From NCBI GenBank assembly GCA_030431975.1, contig JAUIHP010000021.1, forward strand, positions 58,004-122,003: 64,000 bases of DNA, written 5' to 3'. The position numbers and the translations under genes are program-made. Below are positions 60,758 to 64,000 of the stretch, piece after piece. This DNA is from a bacterium. Lineage in GTDB: Bacteria > Eisenbacteria > RBG-16-71-46 > CAIMUX01. Under the pieces are notes generated by a model that had not been told where the DNA came from, ran no database searches, and worked only from the letters and a program-made list of their open reading frames with translations. The number at the start of each line of letters is the position of its first letter. Within the stretch, counting starts at the first letter, position 1.

Positions 60758-61540
60758 ATGAAATCAAAACGGAGGACTTGGATGTTCGGTAGGAATTGGA
60801 CGGGTTGGATGACAGGGATGTTGGCAGCGGCGGCGCTGTCGGGTGTGGGAACCGCCGCAGAAGCGGCTTTGCCGGACCACGAGACCGTGCGGTCTCACCT
60901 GAAGAAGGTCGTGGAGACACCCAACGGCGGCTTCGGGCTCCAGATGTGGGCGACGATCGTGGATCGCGACGGCGTGGTTCAGGTGGTCGCGTTCTCCGGA
61001 GAGGATCGCGGAGATCAGTGGCCGGGAAGCCGGGTCATCTCCGCGCAAAAGGCCAACACGGCAAACGCGTTCAGCCTGCCCGGATTGGCCCTCTCCACAG
61101 CGCAGTTGTTTTCCGCAGTGCAGCCGGGCGGAAGTCTGTACGGGCTTCAGCACAGTAATCCCGTCGATACCGATGCCGCTTACGGAGGGTCCGCCAGCGC
61201 CATCGGCACCGCGAAAGACCCGATGGTGGGCAAGCGCGTCGGCGGAGTGAACGTCTTCGGCGGCGGTCTCCCGCTTTACGATTCATCCGGAAATCTGGTC
61301 GGGGCCATCGGCGTCAGCGGCGACTCGTCCTGCGCTGATCACAACATCGCCTGGAAGCTGCGGGACGCACTGAACCTGGACTACGTTCCGGCCGGCGTGA
61401 GCCCGACGGGCGACGACAACATCGTGAACGACATCGAAGGCGGAGTCAGCGGTAGCGGGTGGGGCCATCCGGTCTGTGCCGACGACGCCGTCAAGATTGC
61501 GAACGAACTGCCGAAGACCCATCCCATCGGGAAGAAGTAA
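60758..61540 (+). CDS. Secreted GlcG/HbpS-like (DUF336) protein
   Basis: The 260-residue protein has a signal peptide (ending near AAEAA) and a GlcG/HbpS-type domain: WATIVDRDGVVQVVAFSGED, SRVISAQKANTANAF, GVNVFGGGLPLYDSSGNLVGAIGVSGDSSCADH. Family members bind heme or cobalamin or degrade small molecules. The ATG at 60758 has AGGAAGCGG upstream; 60782 with GAGG is possible. Its 3' end abuts a tract of 10-bp tandem repeats. Confidence 0.85.
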   Translation: MKSKRRTWMFGRNWTGWMTGMLAAAALSGVGTAAEAALPDHETVRSHLKKVVETPNGGFGLQMWATIVDRDGVVQVVAFSGEDRGDQWPGSRVISAQKANTANAFSLPGLALSTAQLFSAVQPGGSLYGLQHSNPVDTDAAYGGSASAIGTAKDPMVGKRVGGVNVFGGGLPLYDSSGNLVGAIGVSGDSSCADHNIAWKLRDALNLDYVPAGVSPTGDDNIVNDIEGGVSGSGWGHPVCADDAVKIANELPKTHPIGKK

Positions 61541-61541
61541 G

Positions 61542-61673
61542 CGTCCAGACACGTTCGGTCCGTTCGGACAGGTTCGGACAGGTTCGGTCACGTTCGGTCG
61601 CGTTCGTACACGTCCGGACAGGTTCGGTCACGTTCGGACACGTTCGGACACGTTCGGTCGCGTTCGTACACGT
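61542..61673 (+). repeat. 10-bp tandem repeat tract
   Basis: About thirteen decamers of CGTTCGGACA type follow directly after the GlcG-like stop codon. One is 9 bp; CGTTCGGTCG CGTTCGTACA occurs twice, 60 bp apart, so a larger period was duplicated. The tract fills most of the gap to the convergent gene. Confidence 0.92.
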
Positions 61674-61728
61674 GTCGACGCTTCCGTATGCGCGCTATGG
61701 ATCTGTTGCCACCTGGCAGCCGCGCACC

Positions 61729-62271
61729 CTATCGGTAGGTCTTCTTGATCACTCCCCAGGAGAGGTCGAGCGTGGGTTGACTGTAGTCCAGTTTCAATCT
61801 CGCGCCGACCTCCCCATCCGGATACCGATCCGTTTCCGCGACGAAAAAGATCCCGGACTCTCCCGCCTCGACGCCCACGTCGTAGGACGAGAGCACGTCA
61901 CAGAACGAAACATCCACGCTGAATTGTGGAAGGGCGTCAGGAGCCAACCGGGCGAGCTCCGGACCATCCTGTGTTTCCAGGTAGAAAACGTAGGCGGTGA
62001 CTTCGCCTTCTAACGACTCGAGTGAGATCCAGAACTCGAAGGGAGCCTCCGACGTGCAAGCCAGCCGTCGAAGATCGCTATCGAGACCGAAAGACCCCGC
62101 CAAAGTGCCGATGGCCTCGGAAGAGGTCGGAGGATCCAAGGCTTCACCACTGAAACCTTCGGCGTAGTAGTGAACGCCGCCTCGGGCCATGGACGTCGCG
62201 CCCAGCAGAAGTGAGGCAACGATCCATGCGGGTACAGCCTTCATCCTACGAGCGTGGAATCGTGTCGCCAT
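61729..62271 (-). CDS. Secreted hypothetical protein
   Basis: The 180-residue protein has a signal peptide (ending near MARGG, ~32) and a beta-rich domain with two Cys, some acidic loops and aromatic strands (EFWISLESLEGEVTAYVFYLE). I do not recognise the family; it may be a small lectin-like or cell-surface protein. The ATG at 62271 has GAAGGAGACC upstream. It is divergent from the GACC-repeat gene and converges on the decamer tract. Confidence 0.65.
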   Translation of the reverse strand: MATRFHARRMKAVPAWIVASLLLGATSMARGGVHYYAEGFSGEALDPPTSSEAIGTLAGSFGLDSDLRRLACTSEAPFEFWISLESLEGEVTAYVFYLETQDGPELARLAPDALPQFSVDVSFCDVLSSYDVGVEAGESGIFFVAETDRYPDGEVGARLKLDYSQPTLDLSWGVIKKTYR

Positions 62272-62601
62272 GCAGGTCTCCTTCTGGGTAGTCATCTCGG
62301 TGGCCTGCGCAGCAAGCGGCGATGGCAACCGTTTGCGGCCAATCTGAGTTTAACGACGACGGCGATCACGAGGCAACCAACCGGATAGAGCCTCCCGCAC
62401 CCCGCTCGGAAAGGCCCTTGTCCCAACCTCTCGGCGTTGGCCCGAATTCCCAATGCTTTCCGGCACTCCGGTGCTACCATCTTCGGGTCGGGCTTGTCTC
62501 CTCTCACCTGCCCTCGCCACGGGAACGCAACCCTTCCCGTCGCGACTTTTGTTCCTGTCGGCGCCCCAGCCGTCACGAACTGGTGGACTTGGAGGTTTCT
62601 C
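62272..62601. other. 330-bp divergent intergenic region
   Basis: This holds the promoters of the small secreted protein (left) and the GACC-repeat protein (right). A short GCAC-TCCG-GTGC hairpin occurs near 62463. No small gene is convincing. Confidence 0.4.
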
Positions 62602-64000
62602 ATGTCACTCTCGACCCTTCCCTGGCATGTACTCTTGATCTCTGGTCGGAAGTGGATCGGCCTCGGCCTCGCCGGCTTCCTGCTGTCCATCCCGTTGCTC
62701 GGCCACGCTGCCCCCCGCATCCTGGAACCCGATGGTTCGGGTGGTGAGGCCCACGTGGCCCGGGCATCCCACGGCAACTGCGGTACCCTGTTCTTCAACG
62801 CGGCCACCACCTACGACACCGGCCTCGCCCTTTCGGACGGCTTTTCCCAGCTTCCCGACATTGGATCTCTCGCCGAGTGTTACCCGAACCGCGAGGGGTA
62901 CGTCTGCGCTGCGGTCTTCGACTTCACACTTGAGGACGAGGATCAGCAGGACGGCGAGTTCATGGACGTCTACGTTTGGGAAGACGATGACGGAACTCCA
63001 GGCGCCGTCCTTTGCCTTGAACCCAATGTCGATCCGGGACCGATCGAGACGTGGCCCCTGGTCAGCCGACATGAGGTGTCCCTTCCGGACTGCGAAGTCT
63101 CCGGATTCTTCGTCGGCTACTGGGGCAACTGGCCAGGGTCGGGCCCCGGCTGGTACGTGGCTGCGGCCACCGGAGCCAACAACGCCTGCGGCCACTGGAA
63201 GAGCCCTGACGGCTGGACCCAGGTCGGGATCGACGAGCCCGGAGACGTCGTCATGGGAATCGGCGCCAGAGTCATCCCGCTCGATGAACTCGGAGCCTGC
63301 TGTTTCAGCGACGGCACCTGCGTCGTTCTGTCAGGCGAGGATTGTGACGGAACGTTTGCCGGCCCGAACACCACCTGCGACCCGAACCCATGCGAGCAGC
63401 CGGCCGCATGCTGCTTCTCGATGGGCACCTGCGAACTGCGGATCGCGGATGAGTGTGATCAGATGGGCGGCATTCACTTGCCGGACGAGTTCTCCTGCGA
63501 TCCCAACCCGTGCCCGGACGCTCCGGTCGGCGCGTGTTGCCTGGCCGAACTCGAGTGCCAGGTCCTGGATCTCTTCACCTGCCAGGAAATCGGCATCTTC
63601 CGGGGGGCCGACACGAGTTGCGAACCGAACCCGTGCGACATGGCCGTCGGCGCCTGTTGCACCTACGAAGGAACCTGCGACCTTCGCGAAGAAGACGACT
63701 GCGGCGACAACTTCCTCGGCGATGGTTCTCTCTGCAATCCCAATCCCTGCCCGCAACCCGACTTCGGTGCCTGTTGTTTTTCTGACGGAATGTGCACCGA
63801 ACTCAACGACCGCGATTGCGATGACGAGGGCGGAACGTTTCTCGGTGACGGATCCAACTGCATCGACTCGGAGTGCCGCGCACAGTGCGAAGACATCCCA
63901 CGACCGCGTGATCCAGGTGCGCATCAACGCGGTCAGGGCCCGAACGGCGGAGGCACGCTTCTGCTGCATGCAGAGTCGGCGGCCTACAGCTTCGGTCAGG
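62602..64000 (+). CDS. Secreted Cys-rich GACC-repeat protein (3' end beyond window)
   Basis: The frame opens at an ATG with TTGGAGG upstream and stays open through the end of the window (466 codons shown). A signal peptide (~16-36) is followed by a beta-rich domain (~45-225), then at least five ~40-residue units with pattern GACCFSDGTC ... C ... G ... CDPNPC (starting near residues 231, 271, 309, 351 and 391). The Cys should form disulfides in an extracellular setting. A sorting domain is expected after 64000 but cannot be seen. Confidence 0.85.
   Translation, partial: MSLSTLPWHVLLISGRKWIGLGLAGFLLSIPLLGHAAPRILEPDGSGGEAHVARASHGNCGTLFFNAATTYDTGLALSDGFSQLPDIGSLAECYPNREGYVCAAVFDFTLEDEDQQDGEFMDVYVWEDDDGTPGAVLCLEPNVDPGPIETWPLVSRHEVSLPDCEVSGFFVGYWGNWPGSGPGWYVAAATGANNACGHWKSPDGWTQVGIDEPGDVVMGIGARVIPLDELGACCFSDGTCVVLSGEDCDGTFAGPNTTCDPNPCEQPAACCFSMGTCELRIADECDQMGGIHLPDEFSCDPNPCPDAPVGACCLAELECQVLDLFTCQEIGIFRGADTSCEPNPCDMAVGACCTYEGTCDLREEDDCGDNFLGDGSLCNPNPCPQPDFGACCFSDGMCTELNDRDCDDEGGTFLGDGSNCIDSECRAQCEDIPRPRDPGAHQRGQGPNGGGTLLLHAESAAYSFGQ

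Noticed and set aside
1..64000. CRISPR arrays
   Set aside because: All tandem repeats seen have units of 10-15 bp without unique spacers.
1..64000. tRNA or rRNA genes
   Set aside because: TTCGAA-like T-loop fragments occur (for example near 60650) but no cloverleaf could be drawn around them.

Overview
The window is high-GC, gene-dense bacterial DNA. No rRNA or tRNA gene was recognised. At least six secreted proteins end in an Ig-like, FlgD/type-IX-like sorting domain that closes with a basic residue, three or four hydrophobic residues and a final Arg or Lys. Together with lipoproteins, Kelch, Asp-box and VCBS propellers, a TonB receptor and Cys-rich GACC-repeat proteins, this points to a diderm of the Eisenbacteria/Krumholzibacteriota/Latescibacterota type or another FCB-adjacent lineage. 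That placement is inference; there is no phylogenetic marker analysis.

Region 1-6.3 kb is an accessory island. It carries three copies of a ~57-bp dyad-symmetric repeat separating single orphan ORFs, then a compact two-gene CBASS anti-phage module (a CD-NTase overlapping a Cap15-type 2TM/beta-barrel effector, both on the minus strand), a membrane coiled-coil protein just downstream, a DUF3775-like gene, and a large serine recombinase broken by several frameshifts.

Region 6.3-21.2 kb holds an Asp-box surface protein, a HypE-like protein whose C-terminal Cys is replaced by Ser, an L,D-transpeptidase overlapping an M15-type peptidase, an EamA exporter, a Kelch surface protein, a lipoprotein, a TPR-CHAT lipoprotein, and a sigma factor with a putative anti-sigma/TPR membrane partner.

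Region 21.2-35.4 kb holds an unknown 486-residue protein, a secreted Ig/sorting-domain protein, an AraC/GyrI regulator, seryl-tRNA synthetase, a PAS protein, and a three-gene signalling operon (multi-PAS histidine kinase, receiver-only protein, NtrC-type activator). A membrane protein and a YVTN-type lipoprotein follow.

Region 35.5-48.3 kb holds a TonB-dependent receptor, an ArsR-SRPBCC operon with a perfect palindromic operator candidate, a PQQ sugar-dehydrogenase-like surface protein, an animal-type heme peroxidase, a TPR hybrid histidine kinase, a Cys-rich exported protein, a secreted barrel-like ORF split by two in-frame TGA codons, a SRPBCC protein, and an ATP/ADP-translocase-type carrier.

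Region 48.3-64 kb is rich in secreted proteins: a matrixin-VWA fusion, a VCBS/ASPIC protein, a lamin-tail/PHP phosphoesterase-like protein, a secreted tripeptidyl-peptidase-II-type subtilase, a GlcG/HbpS-like protein, and a GACC-repeat protein running off the end. An AAA/DUF4143 ATPase lies among them. Short tandem repeats (10, 12 or 15 bp) recur throughout, often in signal-peptide or linker coding DNA or directly after stop codons.
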